Assembly (NCBI GenBank): GCA_913057175.1
Contig: CAJXNP010000003.1
Location: forward strand, 62,001-126,000
Length of the DNA stretch: 64,000 nt
Reading direction: 5' to 3'
Source of the DNA: an uncultured Cytophagales bacterium
GTDB taxonomy: Bacteria; Bacteroidota; Bacteroidia; Cytophagales; Cyclobacteriaceae
Shown: positions 19,169 through 29,132 of the stretch, piece by piece
Layout of the letters: each line of letters begins with the position of its first letter
Numbering within the stretch: position 1 is the first letter of the stretch
Program-made: the position numbers and the translations under genes
The notes under the pieces: generated by a model
The model's database searches: none
The model's input: only the letters and a program-made list of their open reading frames with translations
What the model was told of the DNA's origin: nothing

Positions 19169-19260
19169 ATGCTTAAAAACTACTTCAAAAATCGCCTGAG
19201 CAAACATTACAAAAAAACAATATTCTATCACATTTGCCTCCACCAACCCGACACTCAATT
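19169..19260 (+). pseudogene. Vestigial 5' end of a further permease gene
   Basis: atgcttaaaaactacttcaaaaatcgcctgagcaaacattac: MLKNYFK then frameshifted IA*ANITK, matching MLKNYFKIAWRN; upstream junction duplicated at 21785-21864. Confidence 0.65.
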
Positions 19261-19326
19261 GTCTCATGTAAATCCCTCTTTCAACATCAGGTCAATTCTC
19301 CATGGATAGTAAAATAAAACACCGCT

Positions 19327-19366
19327 TGTTCATATTTTTAACACCCAGCTGTACAATAATTTGACA
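19327..19366 (+). promoter_or_regulatory. UAS pair C: TGTTCATATTTTTAACA + TGTACAATAATTTGACA
   Basis: 17-nt sites at 19327 and 19350, 23 bp apart. Confidence 0.7.
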
Positions 19367-19419
19367 ATAATTCCCGGCAATCCGTCTTAACAATCAGACA
19401 TTCAGATATTTACAAATCA

Positions 19420-19436
19420 GGCACGCTTTTGAATTG
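19420..19436 (+). promoter_or_regulatory. Sigma-54-like promoter box C (GGCACGCTTTTGAATTG)
   Basis: 53 nt after UAS C; implies translation starts at 19471, not 19429. Confidence 0.6.
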
Positions 19437-19470
19437 TGTGTTTTCAGATATTGTTAAAAGATTTGTTTAT

Positions 19471-21825
19471 ATGCTCAGACATCATCTGCTCCTTATCTTC
19501 CGAAATTTCAAACGACACAAAAGTTCGCTTTTTATTAACCTGATCGGTCTTTCTGCGGGATTGGCTTGTGCTTTACTGATCTATCTGTGGGTGGATGACG
19601 AGCTGAAAGTGGACAAATTTCATGAAAATGACGATCAGCTTTTTCTGGTGATGTACCACCAGGAATTATCTAAAGGAACTTTTACAAGTGACAAGACCCC
19701 TGGCCCACTTTCAGAAGCATTGAAAGATGAAATACCCGACATCAAATATGCCGCTACCGCCACATGGGTTGAGTTTCTTACGCTTTCTTTGGAAGATGAA
19801 AATTTAAAAGCGCGGGGAATATACGCCAGTGAGGACTATTTCAACGTGTTTTCCTATGAACTTATCCAGGGAGGCCAAAGTGAGGTATTAAAAGCTCCCA
19901 ATTCAATCGTGTTGTCCGAAAGCTTATGCCAAAGGTTATTCCATACGACAGAAAATGTGATTGGTAAGTCAGTGGAATTCGAACACGAATCGGTCTACCA
20001 GGTGACGGGTATCTTTGAAAACATTCCTGCCAACTCTACTATGCAGTTCGACTTTGTATTGTCTTTTGAAGAATTTGAAAAGCGCTATGCATGGGCATTA
20101 GATTGGAATTCGTCCGGCCCGTATACTTATGTAGTCACGAACGAAAATTCAGATCTACCCTCTCTAAATGAAAAAATTGCGGATTTCGTGACCGTGAGAA
20201 GGGAAGAAGGACCTGCCATCGAGCTGTTTTTAAAACCTTATTCTGAAAAATATCTATACGGCCGCTATTCAGAAGGAAAACAAGCAGGCGGAAGAATAGA
20301 ATATGTAAGGCTATTTTCTTTCATCGCTATTTTCATCCTTATCATAGCCTGCATTAACTTCATGAACCTGTCTACTGCCAAAGCTTCCATCAGGCTAAAG
20401 GAGATTGGAGTAAAAAAAACCATAGGGGCCAGTCGCACTGCGCTGGTATTTCAATACCTGGGGGAGTCGATATTGTTAACTTTTCTGTCACTCTTTGTTG
20501 CTATCCTTCTTGTCGTTCTTTTTTTACCCAGTTTCAATCAGATTACCGGAAAGCATTTTACGCTAAGCGTTGATATATCGTTCTTTTTGTCAGTGATTAG
20601 CATTTCTCTAATTACCGGTATACTAGCGGGCAGTTATCCGGCTCTGTATCTGTCAGGTTTTAATCCCATCGCCATGTTAAAAGGAAAACTAAATGTTTCC
20701 GTCGGGGAAATTTTTGCACGAAAAGGACTGGTTGTATTCCAGTTTGTAATCTCGGTTATATTAATTGTCGCTGTCTTGGTGGTTTATAAACAAATAGAAT
20801 TTGTTCAAGAGATACATCTGGGATACGACAAAGACAATATCATTTACTTTAAAAAAGAAGGAAAAGTAGCTTCGAAGCCGGAAATTTTTCTGGATGAAGT
20901 CAGAAATATTCAGGGAGTTAAAAATGCCTCACTCCTGGGGCATAGCATGCTGGAATACACCATGAATACCAACAACATAGATTGGGAAGGGAAAAATCCG
21001 GATGAAAAAATTAGTTTCGAGTATATGTTCGCTGATTATGACATGATGGAAACCCTGAATATGAAAATGCGGGAAGGCCGGATGTTTTCAGAAAACTTTG
21101 CTACAGACAGTGCAGCCATCATTCTTAATGAGGCTGCAATTGATTATATGGGAATCGAGGATCCCTTAGGGAAACAGGCCAAACTGTGGGGTAGTAACAT
21201 GAAGATTATTGGAGTCGTGAAAAACTTTCACTTCACCTCTCTTCATGAAAAAATCAAACCGTTAATCATCATACTCAGACCTGACGTTGCATGGAACATC
21301 ATTGCAAGAATTGAAGGAAACAGGCAAAACGAAACAATAAGCGAAATTGAGGAACTCTACGGGTCATACAATCCCGGTTTTATTTTCAACTATCAATTTC
21401 TGGATGAAGACTACCAGGCCCTCTACACCGCCGAACAGCGTGTCTCCACGTTGTCTAAATACTTTGCCGGTTTTGCCATTCTTATTTCATGCCTGGGATT
21501 GTTTGGCCTGGCTTCATTTACCGCACAAAGGAGACAAAAAGAAATTGGCATACGAAAAGTTTTTGGCTCAAGTGAACTAGACATTGTCAAAGTATTATCA
21601 GGAGACTTCACCAGGATGGTGTTTATCGCAATTGTAATTGCTCTTCCAGTCAGTTATTTCTTTGCCGTTCGATGGTTAAAGGGCTTTGCCTATCACATCG
21701 ATTTATCATGGTGGATGTTTGCCGGTGCAGGGCTGGTGACGTTATTGGTTGCATGGTGCACAGTGGGAATGCAAACGGTAAAAGCGGCCCTGGCAAACCC
21801 GGTGAAAAGTTTACGATCGGAATAA
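19471..21825 (+). CDS. ABC transporter permease, MacB/FtsX family
   Basis: MLRHHLLLIFRNFKRHKSSLFINLIGLSAGLA ... NPVKSLRSE; the ORF track starts at 19429 but the promoter-like box overlaps that start. Confidence 0.88.
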   Translation: MLRHHLLLIFRNFKRHKSSLFINLIGLSAGLACALLIYLWVDDELKVDKFHENDDQLFLVMYHQELSKGTFTSDKTPGPLSEALKDEIPDIKYAATATWVEFLTLSLEDENLKARGIYASEDYFNVFSYELIQGGQSEVLKAPNSIVLSESLCQRLFHTTENVIGKSVEFEHESVYQVTGIFENIPANSTMQFDFVLSFEEFEKRYAWALDWNSSGPYTYVVTNENSDLPSLNEKIADFVTVRREEGPAIELFLKPYSEKYLYGRYSEGKQAGGRIEYVRLFSFIAIFILIIACINFMNLSTAKASIRLKEIGVKKTIGASRTALVFQYLGESILLTFLSLFVAILLVVLFLPSFNQITGKHFTLSVDISFFLSVISISLITGILAGSYPALYLSGFNPIAMLKGKLNVSVGEIFARKGLVVFQFVISVILIVAVLVVYKQIEFVQEIHLGYDKDNIIYFKKEGKVASKPEIFLDEVRNIQGVKNASLLGHSMLEYTMNTNNIDWEGKNPDEKISFEYMFADYDMMETLNMKMREGRMFSENFATDSAAIILNEAAIDYMGIEDPLGKQAKLWGSNMKIIGVVKNFHFTSLHEKIKPLIIILRPDVAWNIIARIEGNRQNETISEIEELYGSYNPGFIFNYQFLDEDYQALYTAEQRVSTLSKYFAGFAILISCLGLFGLASFTAQRRQKEIGIRKVFGSSELDIVKVLSGDFTRMVFIAIVIALPVSYFFAVRWLKGFAYHIDLSWWMFAGAGLVTLLVAWCTVGMQTVKAALANPVKSLRSE

Positions 21826-21837
21826 AAATACTAAACT

Positions 21838-24222
21838 ATGCTTAAAAACTACTTCAAAATCGCGTGGTGAAACCTAACCAGAAATAAAAGTTTTGCCATC
21901 ATCAACACATTGGGTTTGGCGCTTGGTTTTGCCTGCTGCATCCTGATCTATTCGTTTGTTCAATACAATTTGAGCTTTGACGATTTCCATGAAAATTCAG
22001 ATCGCATATACCGGATCGTGACAGAAGAACACCGTGATTACATCGATTACGAGGCTAGTGTCCCTCCTGCATTGGGAAGGGAATTTCGGAATGATTATGA
22101 TTATGCGGATAAGATCGCCCGGATCGCCACCATGGAAGAACAGATCATTTCTTTTACACAAAATGGCCTGAAACAAAAGTACGAGGAAGAAGTTGCCTTT
22201 GCAGAGCACGAATTCTTCGAGATTTTCCATTATCCATTAATCTCCGGAAGTTCATTTGATTTTCTCACCGAACCCAATACAGCTATTATCACCGAACGCA
22301 TTGCTTCAAAGTTTTTCGGGAGCACTGATGTTATCGGAAGGACCTTCCAACTCGATAACCGGATCGAACTTACCGTACGTGGCATCCTGAAAGACCTTCC
22401 GTTTAATACGCTCAGGCAATCCGAAATTTATATCTCCTACCCTACTATCGAGGATTATGGAGGATTTATTGCCGGCGACAACTGGAATGGTATATCAAGC
22501 GCCCTACAGTGTTTCACCTTGCTGAAACCAAATATCTCTCCGCAGTTGGTTGAGAGTGAATTACAAAAGTATGTTCCTATCAAACGTGCAAATAATAAAA
22601 ACGTGCATCATTACAAACTCCAGCCAATAGCGGATGTGCACTACAACACCCAATATGATGGAGTCATTTCCAAGCAAACCCTTTTGGTGTTTTCCTTTAT
22701 CGGGCTATTCCTGATCATTGCCGCTTGTATTAATTTCATCAACATGTCTACGGCACAGGCGATGAGCCGGTCCCGCGAAGTAGGTGTCCAAAAAGTTTTA
22801 GGTGGGTATCGATGGCAATTATTCCGAAGGTTTATGAGTGAAACGGCTTTACTGAGCCTGTTTTCATTGTTCCTTGGTTTGATATTGGCATATATCCTCT
22901 TACCATACCTCAACAAATGGTTTGAAGTTAATATCGTTGCATATCAGCTGATGGTTTTTGAATTCCTGATTTTTGTTGCCGCTCTATTTATCGGCATCAC
23001 CCTATTTGCAGGTGTTTACCCGGGATTATTGTTATCCGGAATTTCACCAACGCTGGCATTGAAAGGTAAGCTCACCCAGCATCATACAGGAAGTCTTTTT
23101 ACCCGGAAATCACTCATTATTACCCAATTTGTGATATCCCAGGTGTTAATTGTCGGTATGATTGTGATTGGCAAACAAATGCATTTCGCTCTCAATACGG
23201 ACCTGGGTTTTGAAAAGGAGGCCATTATTACTGTCAGTATTCCAGCTGAGTTGGATTATGAAAAACGAAATGACCTAAAAAACAGGATGTTGGATATTCC
23301 CAATGTCCAGGAGATTACAGCATGTCTTGCCCCGCCTTCCCATTCCAACAATTGGGGAACAGGATTGCGATTTGACAACCACCCGGAGGATGAAGAATTC
23401 TCCATCCAGGTCAAAGCGGCTGACGAGGATTACCTGGAAACTTTTGACCTGGAATTGATCGCGGGAAGGAATTTCTTTCCATCCGAATCGGCCAAGGAAT
23501 TTGTAGTTAATGAGAAGCTTGTGAAAAAATTGAACCTCCATTCTCCTGATGAAATTATTGGGAAGACCCTATCAGTGAATGGTGGTTCTACAACCGGGCC
23601 AATCGTCGGAGTTGTCAGGGACTTTCACAACTGGGACCTTCATTCGGAAATTGACCCGGTCTTTATCACAACCCTGGATTTTGCCATAAGCCTTTACGCT
23701 ATCAAGATCAACATGAACAATCCTCAAAGTACCATCGATCAAATCGAAACCAATTGGAGTGAAGTCTTTCCCAATTATATCTTTGATTATGAATTCCTGG
23801 ATGAGCACATTGCGAGGTTTTACGAATCCGAAGCCAGAACTTTCAGACTAATCCAGGTATTCACATTATTGGCGATTTTCATCAGTTGTCTGGGCATGTT
23901 TGGTCTGATTTCATTTTTGGTCAACAGAAAAACCAAGGAAATAGGTGTACGAAAAGTATTGGGAGGAAGTGTTGCCCATGTACTTTGGTTATTTCTGAAT
24001 GAATTCCTTAAGCTGGTTATGGTTGCAGGAATAGTTGCCATACCAATTTCATGGTTTATGATGGACAGCTGGCTTCAAAATTTCCAATACAAAATCGAAA
24101 TAGGCATCTGGATCTTTGGTATTGCCGTGCTGGCAAGCCTTGTCATTACTTTCATCACAGTAGGATTTCAGAGTATGAAAGCAGCGTTGACGAATCCGGC
24201 GAAGAGTTTGAGAACGGAGTGA
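21838..24222 (+). pseudogene. ABC transporter permease, MacB/FtsX family, with in-frame TGA at codon 11 (ORF track restarts at TTG 21910)
   Basis: atg ctt aaa aac tac ttc aaa atc gcg tgg TGA aac cta acc aga aat aaa = MLKNYFKIAW*NLTRNK; the rest is intact to NPAKSLRTE. Confidence 0.75.
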
Positions 24223-24226
24223 GCGG

Positions 24227-24282
24227 GGATTGAGGATTTGGGATTTCGGATTTCGGATTTAGGATTGCGGATTGCGGATTTG
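24227..24282. repeat. 8 x 7-bp degenerate tandem array GGATTNN
   Basis: ggattga ggatttg ggatttc ggatttc ggattta ggattgc ggattgc ggatttg. Confidence 0.95.
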
Positions 24283-24487
24283 TGAAAGTCTTCATCCAAT
24301 CACCGCAATGGGCAAATGTACGTGCGAGTTGACCGCCTGCCTGATGGCGAGACATGGAAAAATTGCAATGAATTGGTTCAAAAACCATTAACTTATTTTA
24401 GACTGATAAGCAAATCTTATTTTGAATTCCAGAATTGGAGATTAATTCAACCATACCTTAAGTCTTCGGTTCTCTAAACCTCCCCGT

Positions 24488-24883
24488 TTAAGAATGCAAG
24501 ATCTTTAATCCCAGATATTCTTCAAATGGATCGAAATCACGATCCCTATGAAGCAAAAAATGTTGATGGTGGATACAGAATGTGGCTACAATTGTATCAA
24601 TTGTCTTTCTGATAGTAATGCCTTTTTTTCTCAAAAATCCATAATTTTCTGCACTTCTGATAGCTAATTCCCTATTACAAAGGGAATAACATTCCAATTT
24701 CTCTAAAGCTTTTTTGGTGGTTTCAAAATCCTTTTTAATACGGAACCCCTGCAAAACTTCCAGCAAAATGATATCACCTGTGATGATCAATTCATTCCCT
24801 AATAATTGGTCGAGTCTATCTGTTTGCCAATTTAATCGTCCATTAAAATAGTCTATCCATACAGAAGAATCTACCAGGATCAT
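24488..24883 (-). CDS. PIN-domain toxin, VapC-type
   Basis: MILVDSSVWIDYFNG ... TGDIILLEVLQGF ... IDTIVATFCIHHQHFLLHRDRDF. Confidence 0.9.
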   Translation of the reverse strand: MILVDSSVWIDYFNGRLNWQTDRLDQLLGNELIITGDIILLEVLQGFRIKKDFETTKKALEKLECYSLCNRELAIRSAENYGFLRKKGITIRKTIDTIVATFCIHHQHFLLHRDRDFDPFEEYLGLKILHS

Positions 24884-25074
24884 CTTTCTTCCCGCGATTC
24901 ATCAAGATTTCCTTCCCACGACAATTTTCCTCTTAATGATTTAATACCGGCCTGTTCTTTCAATGAAATCACTAACTTCAATCCCTTTTCTATAACAGCT
25001 TTCTTTGTCTTCAGACCACTGGATTTCAACGCTTTTTTCATTAGCCGATCATCAATTACGACATTCGTCCTCAT
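24880..25074 (-). CDS. VapB-type antitoxin
   Basis: MRTNVVIDDRLMKKALKSSGLKTKKAVIEKGLKLVI; overlaps vapC by 4 nt; start at CAT 25072-25074. Confidence 0.85.
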   Translation of the reverse strand: MRTNVVIDDRLMKKALKSSGLKTKKAVIEKGLKLVISLKEQAGIKSLRGKLSWEGNLDESREER

Positions 25075-25117
25075 ATACACATTTTTATTGCAAATATACA
25101 CATTAAAGATCTGTGTA
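25075..25117. promoter_or_regulatory. Candidate VapB operator: TATACACA direct repeats and TACACA-N9-TGTGTA inverted repeat
   Basis: atatacacatttttattgcaaatatacacattaaagatctgtgta immediately upstream of vapB. Confidence 0.5.
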
Positions 25118-25350
25118 GAAATATTCATTTAATTTATTACAGATTTACACATCGAATTTTTTCATTTCTTCATATTCAAAAAAATCAATTCACGCTCAGG
25201 ATATTTTATCGGCAGTTTCAAGTTTGAATAAAATTGGAAGATCAGGCTGATCTCACAGTTATAAGCAAAAAATTCCAAAGCCAATGATTAGCAATGCCCG
25301 ACAACTTGCATTAAATTTGTATAGTACCAGCTAGCTAAACACCAGAAAAA

Positions 25351-26217
25351 ATGAAATTCGGAAGAGTTGACCACCCGGAACAAATAGATTTTACACTTCC
25401 TCCTGATCATCCGGATACAGATAAAATACTGAATAATGGAGGGGATGGCTTTGAAGCCTATGTGGGTTGTGCGAAATGGAATCGTCAGGACCTGAAGAAC
25501 TTTTATCCACGGGGAACAAAGGACGAGCTTACCTATTATTCCCGACAATTTAATAGCATTGAGCTCAACTCCACTTTTTACAACACCCCTTCCAGCCAAC
25601 AAGTGGTAACCTGGAAAAACAAGACTCCTGAAGGTTTTAAGTTCTTTCCAAAAATTACGAATAGCATCAGTCATTTTAAGCGATTGACGAATGTTAAACC
25701 CTTTGTAGATGAATATTGCGATGCCGTTAGCTCTTTTGAGGAAAAGTTAGGAGCGGTTTTCCTGCAACTACATGACAACTTTAAACCTGTAGATCTGTAT
25801 AGGGTGGAAAAATTCATCAAAGAATTTCCAAAGGCAATCCCCCTGGCAATAGAAGTAAGGAACCAGGAATGGTTTCAACAAACAAAAGAGGTTCAACAAT
25901 TTTATGATCTGATGGAAGATCATGATGTCACGAACATCCTGGTTGATACAGCCGGTCGAAGGGATATGCTTCATATGCACCTTACTACTACGGAAGCATT
26001 TGTGCGCTATGTAGGTGCTAACCATCCCAGTGATTACAACAGGCTGGACGACTGGGTGGATCGCATTAAAATTTGGAAAGAAGAAGGGCTAACCAAACTA
26101 TACTTTTTTGTCCATCAAAATATAGAAAAAGAATCACCCTTACTGTCTGCCTATTTTATCAAAAAGCTGAATGATGAATTAGGGACGAATCTTAAGGTTC
26201 CGGAAACACTTGGTTGA
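25351..26217 (+). CDS. DUF72 family protein (YecE-like)
   Basis: AYVGCAKWNRQDLKNFYP ... YYSRQFNSIELNSTFYNTP ... GFKFFPKITNSISH ... AVFLQLHDNF. Confidence 0.88.
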   Translation: MKFGRVDHPEQIDFTLPPDHPDTDKILNNGGDGFEAYVGCAKWNRQDLKNFYPRGTKDELTYYSRQFNSIELNSTFYNTPSSQQVVTWKNKTPEGFKFFPKITNSISHFKRLTNVKPFVDEYCDAVSSFEEKLGAVFLQLHDNFKPVDLYRVEKFIKEFPKAIPLAIEVRNQEWFQQTKEVQQFYDLMEDHDVTNILVDTAGRRDMLHMHLTTTEAFVRYVGANHPSDYNRLDDWVDRIKIWKEEGLTKLYFFVHQNIEKESPLLSAYFIKKLNDELGTNLKVPETLG

Positions 26218-26218
26218 G

Positions 26219-26364
26219 TTATTAAGTTATTGGTTGATTAGTTTATTGAGTTAATTGGGTTTCTGGTTTCCAGGTTCTTGTTGCTGGTTCTTGTAAGGAT
26301 CCGTAGCGGCATCTCGCAACACATTCACTCCCTTACCTCTCTGCTCTTTGCCCTCTGCCTACTT
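26219..26364. repeat. Heptad/octad super-repeat, inverted orientation
   Basis: attaagtt attggttg attagttt attgagtt (period 8), gggtttc tggtttc caggttc (period 7), cccttac ctctctg ctctttg ccctctg cctactt (period 7); abuts UAS D. Confidence 0.7.
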
Positions 26365-26402
26365 TGTCAAATTTTTTAACACATATGTCCATTTTTTGTT
26401 CA
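26365..26402 (+). promoter_or_regulatory. UAS pair D: TGTCAAATTTTTTAACA + TGTCCATTTTTTGTTCA
   Basis: 17-nt sites at 26365 and 26386, 21 bp apart. Confidence 0.65.
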
Positions 26403-26455
26403 CTTTTCGCACCCCATTCACTTATAAAATATTAAAAATCAATAACTTATAATTC

Positions 26456-26470
26456 TGGCATGTAAATGAC
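26456..26470 (+). promoter_or_regulatory. Sigma-54-like promoter box D (TGGCATGTAAATGAC)
   Basis: GG at 26457, 54 nt after UAS D. Confidence 0.5.
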
Positions 26471-26479
26471 AGCAATAAT

Positions 26480-26645
26480 AGACAGGGTGCAGAGGGCGAA
26501 GAGCACGGAGTTCTTGGAGTCTTAAAATTGTTTGAAGGTTTTAAAGAGTTGATTGGTTGTACAGTTTAGGCGGAAGTATTTTTAAGAAGTATGCGACCTA
26601 CCTAAATAACTTAATCAACCAATAACCCAATAGCTATTCAATTGA
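26480..26645. repeat. Heptad/octad repeat, forward orientation (degraded)
   Basis: agggtgc agagggc gaagagc acggagt; aaataact taatcaac caataacc caatagct attcaatt. Confidence 0.5.
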
Positions 26646-26699
26646 GGAAAATATAGTAAAAACACATGCCTATAATCTATATAAAGTACTAAAAATCCG

Positions 26700-29063
26700 A
26701 TGCAGTTAAAAAATATCATTTACGCGCTTAGGCACATTACACGATACAAGGAATACTCACTCTTGAACGTAATTGGTTTGTCTCTTGGCATGGCTAGCGC
26801 CATCCTGATCATGCTGTGGGTAGAACATGAGGTTCGCACGGATAAATTCCATGCAAATGGAAAAGACATTTACATGATGCGAAAACTGGTGAAATATTCC
26901 GATGGGGAAATCTCTATCAGTACTGCTATGACCAGTCCTTTTGCTCCGATTATTGAAAAAGATATTCCCGAAGTAGAGCATGCCGTTCGGGTCACCTGGG
27001 AACAAGAGTTGCTTTTCCGCCTAGGAGATAGAATGTTTTACGAAAAGGGCCATTATGCTGACAGCTCTTTCTTTAATGTCTTTTCCTTTCCATTGGTTTT
27101 GGGTGACCCTTCAAATGCCCTTAGTGACCCAAATAATGTTGTGATATCCGAAAAGTTAGCCGAAAAATATTTCGGCAAAGAAAATGCCATGGGAAAGGCC
27201 ATTCGGATTCGTGGGGATAAAGAGGAAGTTTTCACTGTCACCGGGGTATGTAAAGAATCCCCCACCTACTCTTCCCTGAAGTTCGACTTCATCATTCCGT
27301 ATAGCAAGTATGCAGAATACAACAAATCCTGGATCGGTTGGGGCAATTTTCATATGATGACTTTCGTCCATGCTCAACCGAACGTAAGTAAGGAAATCAT
27401 CGAAAGTAAGATCAATGAATTATATGAAAAACATGGCACCTGGGAATTGCCATCCTTTTTTCTTCAATCATTGAATGACATTCATTTATATAGCAGGTAC
27501 GAAGAATCCCCGGACAGTCCATCAGGTTTGATCCTCTACGTACGGATATTTTCATTAGTAGCGCTGTTCATCATTTTTCTCGCCTGTATGAATTATACCA
27601 ACCTGGCGACTGCTATTGCCACCCGTCGCGGAAGGGAAGTTGGTGTTAAAAAAGTATTCGGCTCAGGAAGACGTTTTATCTTTCAGCAATTCATTGCAGA
27701 AGCATTGACCCTTACCGTTCTCAGCTTCTTGCTATCAATCGTGATTGTTATGTTGGCGCTACCTATGTTCAATAAACTGATTGATACCAATCTTACCTTT
27801 GACTTTCAAAATTACAGGATCATATTGATTGCTTGCCTGGTTCCTCTTTTTACAGGATTTCTGGCAGGGATCTTTCCGGCTATGTACATGTCTTCCTTTA
27901 AACCGATCACGGTTATGAAGAGTTTCTTCAATCCGAGAAAAGGGCTCCCCCAGCTCAGGCAATCACTGGTCGTTTTTCAATTCGTAATCACCATTGTATT
28001 CATCATCAGCTCCCTGCTTATATTCAAACAGATCCAATTTATCCAAAACAAAACATTGGGATTAAATGAAGACAACATTCTTTTCTTTCCACAATCCCTA
28101 ACCATTCAGAAACATCAGGAAACGTTCAAACAGGAACTCGAAAAGCTGCCTGGTGTCTTATCTGTTTGCTATACAAGCGATTCTCCTCTGCAGGTAGGAA
28201 GCGACACGTCAGACCCAAGGTGGCGAGGTAAAAGTCCTGATTATAACCTCAGTGTACCTTATATCCGCGTTGATCACGATTTTTGTGAAACTTTTAATGT
28301 GAACATCATTGCCGGAAGAGATTTCAACGAAAAATATCCTTCTGATACGAATTCCGTCATCATCAACCAGAAATTTGCTGAGATCATGGGATTTGAAGAT
28401 CCTGTGGGTGAAGTTCTGGAATATTGGGGGCGCCGGGCAAATATAATCGGTGTAGCCAAAGATTTTCACATCGGCGGAATGCGCAGACCGATCCAGCAGC
28501 TCCTGATCATTAACCGCCCATCCACCACATGGATTACCATGGTTCGGGTTGACGGAAATATGAGACAGGAAGCGATTAAAAGCATTGAAAGTACCTTCAG
28601 GGTTTTTGATGAAACGGTACCATTTGAGTACGAATTTGTCGATGAGGATTATGCAAAAAGCTATGATTCGGAGAAATACCTCAGCCGGCTGGCGATGCTT
28701 TTTACTGTACTTTCAATTGTCATTTCCTGTCTTGGACTATTTGGCCTGGCTCTATTTACAGCTGAACAACGCACAAAAGAAATTGGTATTAGAAAATCTA
28801 TCGGAGCCAAAACCTCCCAGGTAATGACCTTACTAACCAAAAAATTTCTCACATGGGTAATCCTGTCTTTTTGCATTGCCAGCGTCATCTCTTACTATGT
28901 CATGCAGCTCTGGCTGGAAAGTTTTGCCTTCCGAACAGACATCTCATGGGAGGTATTCCTTGCAACCGGCTCAATAGCCGTTTTCATTGCGCTGATGACA
29001 GTCAGCTGGCAGGCGTATCGTGCAGCTAATCGAAATCCTGTTGAATCGCTACGATACGAGTAG
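26700..29063 (+). CDS. ABC transporter permease, MacB/FtsX family (787 aa)
   Basis: MQLKNIIYALRHITRYKEYSLLNVIGLSLGMA ... NPVESLRYE. Confidence 0.9.
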   Translation: MQLKNIIYALRHITRYKEYSLLNVIGLSLGMASAILIMLWVEHEVRTDKFHANGKDIYMMRKLVKYSDGEISISTAMTSPFAPIIEKDIPEVEHAVRVTWEQELLFRLGDRMFYEKGHYADSSFFNVFSFPLVLGDPSNALSDPNNVVISEKLAEKYFGKENAMGKAIRIRGDKEEVFTVTGVCKESPTYSSLKFDFIIPYSKYAEYNKSWIGWGNFHMMTFVHAQPNVSKEIIESKINELYEKHGTWELPSFFLQSLNDIHLYSRYEESPDSPSGLILYVRIFSLVALFIIFLACMNYTNLATAIATRRGREVGVKKVFGSGRRFIFQQFIAEALTLTVLSFLLSIVIVMLALPMFNKLIDTNLTFDFQNYRIILIACLVPLFTGFLAGIFPAMYMSSFKPITVMKSFFNPRKGLPQLRQSLVVFQFVITIVFIISSLLIFKQIQFIQNKTLGLNEDNILFFPQSLTIQKHQETFKQELEKLPGVLSVCYTSDSPLQVGSDTSDPRWRGKSPDYNLSVPYIRVDHDFCETFNVNIIAGRDFNEKYPSDTNSVIINQKFAEIMGFEDPVGEVLEYWGRRANIIGVAKDFHIGGMRRPIQQLLIINRPSTTWITMVRVDGNMRQEAIKSIESTFRVFDETVPFEYEFVDEDYAKSYDSEKYLSRLAMLFTVLSIVISCLGLFGLALFTAEQRTKEIGIRKSIGAKTSQVMTLLTKKFLTWVILSFCIASVISYYVMQLWLESFAFRTDISWEVFLATGSIAVFIALMTVSWQAYRAANRNPVESLRYE

Positions 29064-29118
29064 CGAGGAGATCCCGATAGTGAAACGTATCGGGATAGAG
29101 TCTTTGTGATATGAATAA
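29064..29118 (+). repeat. Hairpin plus gene-end echo (module 3)
   Basis: ATCCCGAT...ATCGGGAT then gagtctttgtgatatgaataa (ESL*YE*) at 29098-29118 versus gaatcgctacgatacgagtag (ESLRYE*) at 29043-29063. Confidence 0.75.
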
Positions 29119-29132
29119 AAAATTTCTGAATT

